Assembly: GCA_045601405.1 (NCBI GenBank)
Contig: JAZRZO010000050.1
Coordinates: 1-21,249 of the forward strand
Source: RGIG5612 sp045601405
GTDB lineage: Bacteria > Bacillota > Clostridia > Lachnospirales > Lachnospiraceae
DNA: 21,249 nucleotides
Reading direction: 5' to 3'
The translations under genes were made by a program, and so were the position numbers. The notes under the pieces were generated by a model, which did no database searches, was not told where the DNA came from, and saw nothing but the letters and a program-made list of their open reading frames with translations. Shown one piece after another: positions 1 to 4,589 of the stretch (positions are counted from its first letter, which is position 1; every line of letters begins with the position of its first letter).

Positions 1-151
1 TCAGTTCGCCTATTGAGGGCGAAATACACGAACTCAGTTCGCCTATTGAGGGCGAAATACACGAACTCAGTTCGCCTATTGAGGGCGAAATACACGAACT
101 CAGTTCCGAGATACACGAACTGAGTTCGCCTAAATACACGAACTCAGTTCG
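1..151 (+). repeat. Origin-like iteron array inside the replication initiator gene
   Basis: Three perfect 33-bp tandem units occupy 1-33, 34-66 and 67-99. A 21-bp unit (100-120) and a 23-bp unit (121-143) follow, with internal deletions of 12 and 10 bp. Each junction carries the palindrome CGAACTnAGTTCG (29-41, 62-74, 116-128, 139-151, and 95-107 with one mismatch). Full units also hold a second dyad, TTCGCC-7 nt-GGCGAA. Centre-to-centre distances of the first palindrome are 33, 33, 21 and 23 bp, close to whole helical turns. Initiator-gene iterons of this kind act as initiator binding sites in lambdoid phages; here that is inferred. The array may extend left of the window. Confidence 0.7.
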
Positions 152-581
152 TACAGAAAATAATATATATATAAATAAATATAATACTTCTTCTACTGAC
201 GTAGAAGAAGTACGCGCGCGCGCGCGCGAGGCAGCAGCTACTTCGATCGTGGAGCTTTATCCGGAAAACTGTAAAGAGATCCGAGACCTGTGGAACGCGC
301 AGAAAGTGACGCAGAATATCGAGACGATTCCTATCATGGGAAGACGAGTAGAACATACAAGACTGTGCCTGCAACACGTCGGCTCTTATAAAGCTCTGCT
401 GGACGTAATCCGATCACTTGACGATCAGGCTTGGTTTTCTAAGCAGGCTCAGGCCGGCAGAAAGCTGAAGTATGACTGGTTCTGCGAGCCGAATAACTTT
501 CTGAAGATCATCGAAGGGAACTATCAGAAGTTGTATGCGTCTGACGATATCCAAATACATGAAGGTTGGGAGGTGTGCTGA
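3..581 (+). CDS. Phage replication initiator / replisome organizer, C-terminal part (5' end outside window)
   Basis: An open frame runs from the left edge of the window (frame starting at base 3) to a TGA at 579-581, so the N-terminal part, where such proteins carry a winged-helix DNA-binding domain, lies upstream. The visible protein starts with three copies of SSPIEGEIHEL and a shortened copy, passes through an Asn/Tyr-rich stretch and an Arg/Ala run, and ends in a domain with the motif WFCEPNNFLKIIEGNYQKLY. That ending is typical of phage replisome organizers and DnaD-like replication proteins. An internal GTG at 249 could be taken as a start but has no Shine-Dalgarno, and the frame is open upstream, so the longer reading is preferred. 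The next gene, a probable helicase loader, follows with no gap, which supports a replication role. The family assignment is by recognition of the C-terminal motif and is not certain. Confidence 0.7.
   Translation, partial: SSPIEGEIHELSSPIEGEIHELSSPIEGEIHELSSEIHELSSPKYTNSVRTENNIYINKYNTSSTDVEEVRARAREAAATSIVELYPENCKEIRDLWNAQKVTQNIETIPIMGRRVEHTRLCLQHVGSYKALLDVIRSLDDQAWFSKQAQAGRKLKYDWFCEPNNFLKIIEGNYQKLYASDDIQIHEGWEVC
153..228. other. Candidate DNA unwinding element, hairpin and alternating CG tract next to the iterons
   Basis: Directly after the iterons comes a very AT-rich stretch at about 153-186. A perfect 12-bp inverted repeat follows (185-196 and 201-212, TACTTCTTCTAC with its complement, loop TGAC). 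Then comes an uninterrupted (CG)8 run at 213-228, a sequence able to adopt Z-DNA. Iterons followed by an AT-rich block is the usual layout of a theta origin in an initiator gene. All of it is also coding sequence of the initiator. The hairpin and CG run could instead be incidental to the coding sequence, so their role is inferred. Confidence 0.55.
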
Positions 582-992
582 GTGAATAAAGATGAACTTA
601 AAGAGCTGCTTAAGCAGATCAAGATTTTTTATCCGCGATTTGAGGGCGTTGAAAAAGCTCCGGGAGGTCTATATCAGGTTAGCAACGTCATGTGCGATGC
701 CTGGTATAAGCAGATTGGCTGGCTGGAATTTGACCGGGCCATAGCTATTCTTGACCGGTATATGCTATCGGACTCTGCAGATAAGACACCAAAGGTCTCA
801 CTTTGGATCACAAATGGAAATGTGCAGGCATCGAAAGTACATCCATCGGCTTTTTTTGATCGGAGACATGGCGTGATCAGATGGAGACCGGAATTGAACG
901 GTCCTGTGTATGAGCTGCCGGTTTCCTGGTCTGAACAGCAAGGTTGCTACGTCGATCAGGAAGGGCAGCTTTGGGGAAGATCTGGAGATTGA
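582..992 (+). CDS. Probable replicative helicase loader (G39P-like)
   Basis: 136 aa with a GTG start at 582, preceded by GGAGGTG at about 569-575 and placed directly after the initiator stop codon. The N-terminal half (ELLKQIKIFYPRFEG, then a WY and an acidic AILDRYMLS helix) resembles the helical domain of the 'loader and inhibitor of phage G40P' family, which delivers replicative helicase to the initiator at the phage origin. The C-terminal half (after about residue 75) is less family-like and rich in Trp and aromatic residues. Position directly downstream of the initiator matches the SPP1 G38P-G39P order. The assignment rests on the N-terminal pattern and context only. Confidence 0.55.
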   Translation: MNKDELKELLKQIKIFYPRFEGVEKAPGGLYQVSNVMCDAWYKQIGWLEFDRAIAILDRYMLSDSADKTPKVSLWITNGNVQASKVHPSAFFDRRHGVIRWRPELNGPVYELPVSWSEQQGCYVDQEGQLWGRSGD

Positions 993-993
993 T

Positions 994-1278
994 ATGGGAT
1001 ACTGGCATTTGTACTTCGTCTGTCCATATTTTGGGATTGATGCGCAGGATCATGTGAGCTGCGAGAACAAGACTATAATGCGCTTCCCGGATAAGAATAT
1101 CTGTAAAAACTACCTGAAGAAATATTGCGCAGGCAGCTGGAAGAACTGTACCTACGCGAAAGCGCTAAATGAGTATTACGAAAAAATAGGAGATTATTAT
1201 GGCAACAACAATAAAGGAACTAAAAAAACTGATAAATCAAAAAAACCTGCAGATCAAAAACCTGAGAGAAAGCAATAA
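994..1278 (+). CDS. Small Cys-rich phage protein, function unknown
   Basis: 94 aa starting at ATG 994 (MGYWHLYFVCPYF), with a GGAG at about 985 just upstream and one base after the previous stop. The frame is open further upstream, but that part overlaps the helicase-loader gene and lacks a ribosome binding site, so 994 is chosen. Five cysteines (CPYF, SCEN, ICKN, YCAG, NCTY) sit in the first 65 residues, suggesting a small metal-binding fold. The pattern FVCPYF...FPDKN...YC...W..C..A.AL.EYYEK looks like a family of small proteins common in Clostridia phages and conjugative elements. The last 30 residues are Lys/Asn-rich and overlap the next gene by 80 bp. No biochemical role is known to me. 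Confidence 0.6.
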   Translation: MGYWHLYFVCPYFGIDAQDHVSCENKTIMRFPDKNICKNYLKKYCAGSWKNCTYAKALNEYYEKIGDYYGNNNKGTKKTDKSKKPADQKPERKQ

Positions 1279-1591
1279 GGCGATATTGAAGCAGCACGCG
1301 ATCGACGCTCAGGAGATACAGCGTTACCAACATACGCTCCAGAGTCAGATTGCAGAGCTGCAAGAAGCGATGACAGAAGTATTTGCGAAAAGTATATGCG
1401 CAGCTGTAGGTGAAGATGTCTATGACGATGATGGAAAGTGCATTGGCAAGAGGCTGGTCTTTAAGGCTCTCCGGCAGAATGATTATAAACTCACAATGAG
1501 CGAAGAACTTATTGTGCCGGAAGATCCTAAGTACATCAGCACGATCACGATAGGGCTGGCGCTGCCGCTTGAGGAAGGAGAAGAGCAATGA
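1199..1591 (+). CDS. Coiled-coil hypothetical phage protein
   Basis: 130 aa from ATG 1199, preceded by TAGGAG. Residues 1 to about 60 (KELKKLINQKNLQIKNLRES onward to QSQIAELQEAMTEVF) form a Lys/Glu/Leu-rich predicted coiled coil. The C-terminal half (DVYDDDGKCIGKRLVFKAL, then ELIVPEDPKYISTITIGLAL) looks like a small beta-rich domain. It overlaps the end of the preceding gene by 80 bp, an unusually long overlap, but the Shine-Dalgarno and coherent protein support it. The stop overlaps the next start (ATGA). I do not recognise a function; position suggests an early accessory gene. Confidence 0.6.
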   Translation: MATTIKELKKLINQKNLQIKNLRESNKAILKQHAIDAQEIQRYQHTLQSQIAELQEAMTEVFAKSICAAVGEDVYDDDGKCIGKRLVFKALRQNDYKLTMSEELIVPEDPKYISTITIGLALPLEEGEEQ

Positions 1592-1659
1592 AGGTCTTAT
1601 TGGCAGACAAAGGTTGCCCGAACTGCGGAGCGAAGATGGAGGTGGCGCATGAATTATGA
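1588..1659 (+). CDS. 23-aa mini-protein with a CPNCG zinc-knuckle motif
   Basis: ATG at 1588 overlaps the previous stop as ATGA, with a strong GGAAGGAG at about 1572-1579 at good spacing. The peptide begins MKVLLADKGCPNCGAKM and ends at a TGA at 1657-1659. It contains a single CxxC zinc-ribbon half-site, too small to be a full ribbon alone, so any zinc site would need a partner chain or a dimer. It overlaps the next start at 1649. The translation signals and the clean CPNCG argue for a real gene, but it is too short for certainty. Confidence 0.45.
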   Translation: MKVLLADKGCPNCGAKMEVAHEL

Positions 1660-2440
1660 TTACGGCAGAAAAACAATGAGGACATGGCTCCACGATCAGG
1701 ACGTTCCGGCTGGGTGTACAGAGATTAACGTAAAATACTTGCGGACGTTAAAGCAGCTTTCCAAAGAATTGGGCAGGGCTGCCTGCATCGGTCATTTCTT
1801 GATAACAAAACTAAACATCCAAAGTGTTAATGCAATGATGAAATCAGCTAAAAAGCAAAGGTATCTGCTGATCTGCATTTGCGGCAAGCTGAAAAACTCT
1901 AAGGTAACGTCCGAATGGATAAAGACCTTTGACCATGATATCAATATGATTAAGGATCGCATTAAGTATTTAGACTTTATTATTAGCGAAAACCTGCGAA
2001 TGACTGAATATTATCCCTACTTTAAAGAGGTCGGCTTTGAGAAGCTTGTAAGTTTTAGCAATGACGGCTGGCATGAGGAAAATCCGCTTGAGTATCTTAT
2101 TCCCGAGATAGAGGCTTGGAACGCCGAACACCCTGATGAAATCGCAAGGCACATGGAAGAGACAAGGGAAGAGAGGGAGGCTACGGAGGCTTTAAGAGCG
2201 AAAAACAAAGCCGCCGCAAAAGCCGAGAAAGCGCAACGCAGAGCCGAGAAAAAGGCAGAAAATGATTATATCGCAGTGAGAGGTTGCCAGAAGATGGCAG
2301 ACCTGTTCTTATATACGCATGGAATGTTCATCATGTTATTGCAAGATATGGCAGCTTTAGAACAGAAAACGGCTATAAGAACACATGGGTTACGGCTGAC
2401 GCATGGACTGGTAACACGGAAATCAGATACGAAGTTATAG
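1649..2440 (+). CDS. Hypothetical phage protein with charged coiled coil; C-terminus apparently altered by a frameshift
   Basis: As read, 263 aa from ATG 1649, with GGAGGTGG upstream at about 1637. Residues 1-150 are helical and unrecognised. About 165-207 is an Ala/Glu/Lys/Arg-rich coiled coil (EETREEREATEALRAKNKAA and following). After about residue 210 the reading frame yields an unlikely tail (CQKMADLFLYTHGMFIMLLQ), while the neighbouring frame over the same DNA encodes a good DUF551 domain ending at 2490. The original protein was therefore probably the helical/coiled-coil part followed by DUF551, with one base lost near 2275. The next gene starts at 2483, overlapping the DUF551 end by 8 bp as its neighbours do, which supports 2490 as the ancestral end. 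Confidence 0.5.
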   Translation: MNYDYGRKTMRTWLHDQDVPAGCTEINVKYLRTLKQLSKELGRAACIGHFLITKLNIQSVNAMMKSAKKQRYLLICICGKLKNSKVTSEWIKTFDHDINMIKDRIKYLDFIISENLRMTEYYPYFKEVGFEKLVSFSNDGWHEENPLEYLIPEIEAWNAEHPDEIARHMEETREEREATEALRAKNKAAAKAEKAQRRAEKKAENDYIAVRGCQKMADLFLYTHGMFIMLLQDMAALEQKTAIRTHGLRLTHGLVTRKSDTKL

Positions 2441-2490
2441 CATGGATGCCCCTGCCGGAGCCGTGGAAAGGAGAGAAGGATAATGAGTAA
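2266..2490 (+). pseudogene. DUF551 domain, out of frame with its upstream half
   Basis: In the frame -1 to the upstream gene, the DNA encodes SERLPEDGRPVLIYAWN and ends RYEVIAWMPLPEPWK. These are the two signature ends of DUF551, a small domain common at the C-terminus of phage proteins (usual form W.PV.ERLPEDG ... V..WMPLPEPP). The only possible start, TTG at 2284, has no usable Shine-Dalgarno because GAGAGG touches it directly. A TGA at 2263 blocks the frame just upstream, so the domain cannot be reached by a canonical slip at the AAAAAG at 2249. Adding one A at about 2275 would join YIA to SERLPEDG. I read this as a single-base deletion, or a sequencing error. Confidence 0.6.
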
Positions 2491-2761
2491 ACCGAGCAGG
2501 TATGTTGTTGTTCTGGAACTTCCGACTGGATACATGGATTGTGTTGGAATTTATGAAAATGCAGAACAGGCATACGGAGAGGCATATTTGAGTCTTTGTG
2601 AAGAACTTAATGAGGACAGTTATTACATCACGTCCATATGTGACCGAGAAGGCGAAAACGGGTGTTGCTTGTCCCGTGTAAACAAAGATACAGGAGCAGA
2701 GGAAATGACAGCAACTGTTCTGTTTTACAGGAAAGCGGATATGAAAGGAGAGAAAGAATGA
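2483..2761 (+). CDS. Hypothetical phage protein, 92 aa
   Basis: ATG at 2483 with AAAGGAGAGAAGG upstream; it overlaps the DUF551 frame by 8 bp, and its stop is at 2759-2761. The sequence reads like a small alpha/beta domain: strand (RYVVVLELPTG), helix (NAEQAYGEAYLSLCEELN), strand (YYITSICDREG), then a Cys-Cys pair, and a last strand (TATVLFYRKAD). No family is recognised with confidence. It sits in a string of tightly spaced early genes and is probably cotranscribed with them. Confidence 0.6.
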   Translation: MSKPSRYVVVLELPTGYMDCVGIYENAEQAYGEAYLSLCEELNEDSYYITSICDREGENGCCLSRVNKDTGAEEMTATVLFYRKADMKGEKE

Positions 2762-2771
2762 GGAAAATTAA

Positions 2772-3059
2772 ATGATAATATATCTCAGCGGAGCAATGGC
2801 AAGCTGCAAGGACACCTACAGGCAGAAGTTTGCCAAAATGCAAAAAGCACTTGAAGGGGAAGGATATACGGTCATAAATCCGGCTGTCCTGCCCGACGGG
2901 TTAGACCACAAAAGCTATATGCCGATATGCCTTGCTATGCTGGATGCGGCAGACGCGATATATATGTTTAACGATTGGTACAACAGCAATGGAGCGTTAC
3001 TCGAAAAAGCATACGCAGAGTATCAGGGCAAGATAGTTATATGCGATCAGATAAGATGA
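2772..3059 (+). CDS. DUF4406 protein (nucleoside 2-deoxyribosyltransferase-like fold)
   Basis: 95 aa from ATG 2772 to TGA 3057-3059. It begins MIIYLSGAM, followed by a helix (YRQKFAKMQKALEGEGYTVINPAV), then LDHKSYMPICLAMLDAADAIYMFNDWYNSNGA and a final EYQGKIVI strand. This is the standard DUF4406 pattern: a Rossmann-like fold related to nucleoside 2-deoxyribosyltransferases and very frequent in phages. Its catalytic activity is unproven; a role in nucleotide metabolism is only inferred from the fold. It is the last protein gene before the tRNA-like region and terminator. Confidence 0.8.
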   Translation: MIIYLSGAMASCKDTYRQKFAKMQKALEGEGYTVINPAVLPDGLDHKSYMPICLAMLDAADAIYMFNDWYNSNGALLEKAYAEYQGKIVICDQIR

Positions 3060-3094
3060 GAACATTAGATGATTTGAAAATTAGGTATTAACCT

Positions 3095-3215
3095 TGCTTC
3101 GGTGGCGGAATAGGTAGACGCCAGGTCAGGAAAGATGTTGCAATTAGTAGGAGCAGAGCTTAAGTACACGGCAGGGCAGCATCATGCAAGGTGCAAATCC
3201 TTGCCCGGAGCATCA
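3095..3215 (+). ncRNA. tRNA-Leu-like RNA with an abnormal, enlarged central domain
   Basis: A 7-bp acceptor stem GCTTCGG (3096-3102) pairs with CCGGAGC (3205-3211), extended by T3095:A3212. U8 and G9 follow, then a D arm GCG (3105-3107) with CGC (3119-3121) and loop GAATAGGTAGA, strongly like bacterial tRNA-Leu. The T arm is GCAAGG (3186-3191), loop TGCAAAT, CCTTGC (3199-3204), one pair longer than normal. The 64 nt between D and T arms contain no anticodon stem-loop that I can draw. Instead GATGTTGC (3134-3141) pairs with GCAGCATC (3176-3183) around a 34-nt loop. The 3' end reads A-TCA, not CCA. It cannot be an ordinary decoding tRNA. Confidence 0.6.
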
Positions 3216-3275
3216 ACCGAACGTAGCTCAAATGGCAAGAGACAAGTAATGCAGGTTCGACTCCTGCCGTTCGGT
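3216..3275 (+). ncRNA. tRNA-like RNA lacking the anticodon arm
   Basis: A perfect 8-bp acceptor, ACCGAACG (3216-3223) with CGTTCGGT (3268-3275), is followed by U8 and A9. The D arm is GCTC (3226-3229), loop AAATGGCAA, GAGA (3239-3242). The T arm is fully canonical: GCAGG, loop TTCGACT, CCTGC (3251-3267). Only 8 nt (3243-3250) separate the D and T arms, where a normal tRNA has the 17-nt anticodon arm plus about 6 more. Length is about 59-60 nt instead of 76. No CCA is encoded. It starts within 4 nt of the preceding tRNA-like element, so the two are probably cotranscribed. Confidence 0.65.
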
Positions 3276-3285
3276 AGAAAAGGAC

Positions 3286-3300
3286 ACCCCCAGTCGGGGT
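3286..3300 (+). other. Short GC hairpin downstream of the tRNA-like RNAs
   Basis: ACCCC (3286-3290) pairs with GGGGT (3296-3300) around the loop CAGTC, followed by the moderately U-rich AGTTATATTT. It could be a weak first terminator or a 3' boundary for the tRNA-like transcript. The much stronger terminator lies 28 bp further on. Confidence 0.35.
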
Positions 3301-3327
3301 AGTTATATTTGATTAGATAAGTGCTTC

Positions 3328-3357
3328 TAAAAGAGCGGCTTTTTAGCCGCTCTTTTA
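3328..3357. terminator. Bidirectional intrinsic terminator between convergent transcripts
   Basis: A 13-bp perfect stem (3328-3340 with 3345-3357) contains the core AGAGCGGCT/AGCCGCTCT, a TTTT loop, and A/T-rich flanks giving a U-run in both directions. It lies between the rightward early/tRNA-like transcript and the leftward HTH cassette, ending one base before that cassette's last stop codon. It should stop both. Confidence 0.9.
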
Positions 3358-3783
3358 TTACTTCCATACCCGGGCGATCACCCGGATATCACCGTCTCCG
3401 GATCCGTCATCGCGCAATCTATAGTCTCCATTTTCGTCCAGATTTACAAGCCCGACAAGGTAGCTTTCTCTCCTTTTCTTGTCTGATGAGGTCAATCTGT
3501 TCCAGTCACTTTCGGCAAGCTGCAGGGCCTCCGCTTTCGACGCGGCCGGCGTAACCCATTCTTCGGTACCGCAGTTGTCAATCAGCGCCCAGGTGAGATA
3601 CACATGCTCTTTATCTTCCCAGACTGCTTTTTCCAGTAGATCTATCACATAGTCCGGAGCTTCGCGCTCTCCGAGCTCCCATCCCTGGACCGTCCGGAGC
3701 GGGATCCTGTACTTCTCGCCAAATGCTGTCTGGCTTAGGTTTGGCACCCGGCGCAGGTCCCTTATCTTTTCAGCTTTGTTCAT
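3358..3783 (-). CDS. HTH (XRE-like) transcriptional regulator
   Basis: 141 aa, start at 3783, with AGGAGAG upstream on the minus strand. Residues 1 to about 55 form a helix-turn-helix: IRDLRRVPNLSQTAFGEKYRIPLRTVQGWELGEREAPDYVIDLLEKAV, with the typical SQ..F...Y.IP.RT.Q.WE.G signature of a Cro/CI-like domain. The remaining 85 residues include a Trp/Glu-rich segment (EEWVTPAASKAEALQLAESDWNRLTSSDKKRRESY) seen in this regulator family as a separate C-terminal domain of unknown role. It is second in a leftward two-gene operon whose promoter contains a palindromic operator, so autorepression is likely. It could also be the regulator of a toxin-antitoxin-like pair with the 70-aa gene; nothing in the partner proves that. 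Confidence 0.75.
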   Translation of the reverse strand: MNKAEKIRDLRRVPNLSQTAFGEKYRIPLRTVQGWELGEREAPDYVIDLLEKAVWEDKEHVYLTWALIDNCGTEEWVTPAASKAEALQLAESDWNRLTSSDKKRRESYLVGLVNLDENGDYRLRDDGSGDGDIRVIARVWK

Positions 3784-3799
3784 AATGGTCTCTCCTGTA

Positions 3800-4012
3800 T
3801 TATTGCGATCTTTCTTTCCAACCCCATCTCTTAGCTTCTGTCAATGAGCATAATTCACGCTCCCTAAAATCGTATTCTTCTGTGAACAGCCAGAGGTAAG
3901 CTTCCTCCAGATTATCAAATTTCTTTGCGTATCCTGTCCACCTGCCAAAGTTGTACTTCGAGCTAACTCCATAAATGCATCCATTTTTTTCGAAATATGT
4001 CTCCGGTTTCAT
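3800..4012 (-). CDS. Hypothetical protein, first gene of the leftward cassette
   Basis: 70 aa, start at 4012, with GGAGAATTAGGAA upstream on the minus strand. It is aromatic-rich (MKPETYFEKNGCIYGVSSKYNFGRWTGYAKKFDNLEEAYLWLFTEE) with a charged Arg/Glu C-terminus. No membrane segment, signal peptide or recognised domain is visible. Only 17 bp separate it from the HTH gene, so both are read from the promoter at 4061-4089. It could be a small effector or toxin partner of the regulator, but that is speculation. Confidence 0.6.
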   Translation of the reverse strand: MKPETYFEKNGCIYGVSSKYNFGRWTGYAKKFDNLEEAYLWLFTEEYDFRERELCSLTEAKRWGWKERSQ

Positions 4013-4060
4013 TTCCTAATTCTCCTTCCGCCTGTTTGGCTTTTTTGTATTGATGGTACT

Positions 4061-4089
4061 ATTGTAACGCTCAATGAGCGTAATGTCAA
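4061..4089 (-). promoter_or_regulatory. Sigma-A-type leftward promoter
   Basis: Read on the minus strand: -35 TTGACA (4089-4084), 17-nt spacer, -10 TACAAT (4066-4061). The -35 is perfect and the spacer optimal, with a single mismatch to the TATAAT -10. The spacer is filled by the palindrome at 4067-4081. It drives the leftward genes at 4012 and 3783, leaving a leader of roughly 40 nt. Confidence 0.85.
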
Positions 4090-4107
4090 GCGCTTATTGA
4101 GCTCAAT
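4067..4107. promoter_or_regulatory. Operator palindromes in the divergent control region
   Basis: O1 is ACGCTCAATGAGCGT (4067-4081), a perfect 7-bp dyad around one central base, lying exactly between the -35 and -10 of the leftward promoter. O2 is CGCTTATTGAGCT (4091-4103), sharing the form CGCTnnnTGAGC; it overlaps the perfect palindrome ATTGAGCTCAAT (4096-4107). Centres of O1 and O2 are 23 bp apart, about two helical turns. The leftward HTH protein is the obvious candidate ligand; this is inferred from position. Confidence 0.7.
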
Positions 4108-4157
4108 TAACCGATAGCTAAATCAGGGCGAAATCCGTATGATGGATATGATTTAAT

Positions 4158-4589
4158 ATGCACATGAATACTATAGAGCAATCCCCTAAATATCAAGAAA
4201 TCGGAGAAATGCTGATCAGAGAACGCGAGGATCTGTCTCATCTGGAAGGTGTGCGGATCGCTTATCTTGCGTCAGATCAGGAGAAGAAAAGCAGCGGAAG
4301 GACGATCTTCGGCGAGTGCCGGAAGGTATCGCCTATATACGCTTGGTGCTGCCCGTATGATTTTATGATCACGATATTTGAGCCTAACTTGGCACGCTGT
4401 CATTTTGACTGCGTGCAGGAGCAGCTACTTGTATGGCATGAGCTGCTGCATATCGGAGTAGACGAGACGGATGACGGTCCTAAGTACAGAATTATACCGC
4501 ATGACATAGAAGAGTTTGACGCTATCCTTAGCAAAGCCGGAACACACTGGCAAGCTAAGAACGTGAAAGGGGCTGGTCAGCTTGGCTAA
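4158..4589 (+). CDS. Putative phage metallopeptidase
   Basis: 143 aa from ATG 4158; an in-frame ATG at 4164 is an alternative, and the ribosome binding site is weak for both. It carries a zincin-type motif HELLH at residues 94-98, followed by IIPHDIEEF with His115 as a possible third ligand. This matches the putative phage metallopeptidase domain family found near terminase genes in Firmicutes phages. Several cysteines (64, 65, 81, 85) may bind metal too. It is the first gene of the late rightward block and overlaps the small terminase gene by 8 bp. Its substrate is unknown; a virion or host-wall role is possible. Confidence 0.75.
   Translation: MHMNTIEQSPKYQEIGEMLIREREDLSHLEGVRIAYLASDQEKKSSGRTIFGECRKVSPIYAWCCPYDFMITIFEPNLARCHFDCVQEQLLVWHELLHIGVDETDDGPKYRIIPHDIEEFDAILSKAGTHWQAKNVKGAGQLG

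Noticed and set aside
1..143. Possible CRISPR array (33-bp perfect direct repeats)
   Set aside because: The repeats are directly contiguous with no spacers, lie in an open reading frame, and no cas genes are nearby; iterons explain them better.
2249..2275. Programmed -1 frameshift joining the coiled-coil gene to DUF551
   Set aside because: The only slippery run (AAAAAG at 2249) would lead into a TGA at 2263 in the -1 frame before DUF551 is reached, and no other heptamer is present.
3095..3275. tRNA fragments as an integration (att) site
   Set aside because: No integrase is in the window, and both elements have complete, mutually paired acceptor stems rather than a single tRNA 3' end.
4115..4143. 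Sigma-A promoter for the late rightward block (-10 TATGAT at 4138)
   Set aside because: The hexamer 17 bp upstream (TAGCTA) does not resemble a -35; an activator-dependent promoter is possible but cannot be supported from sequence.
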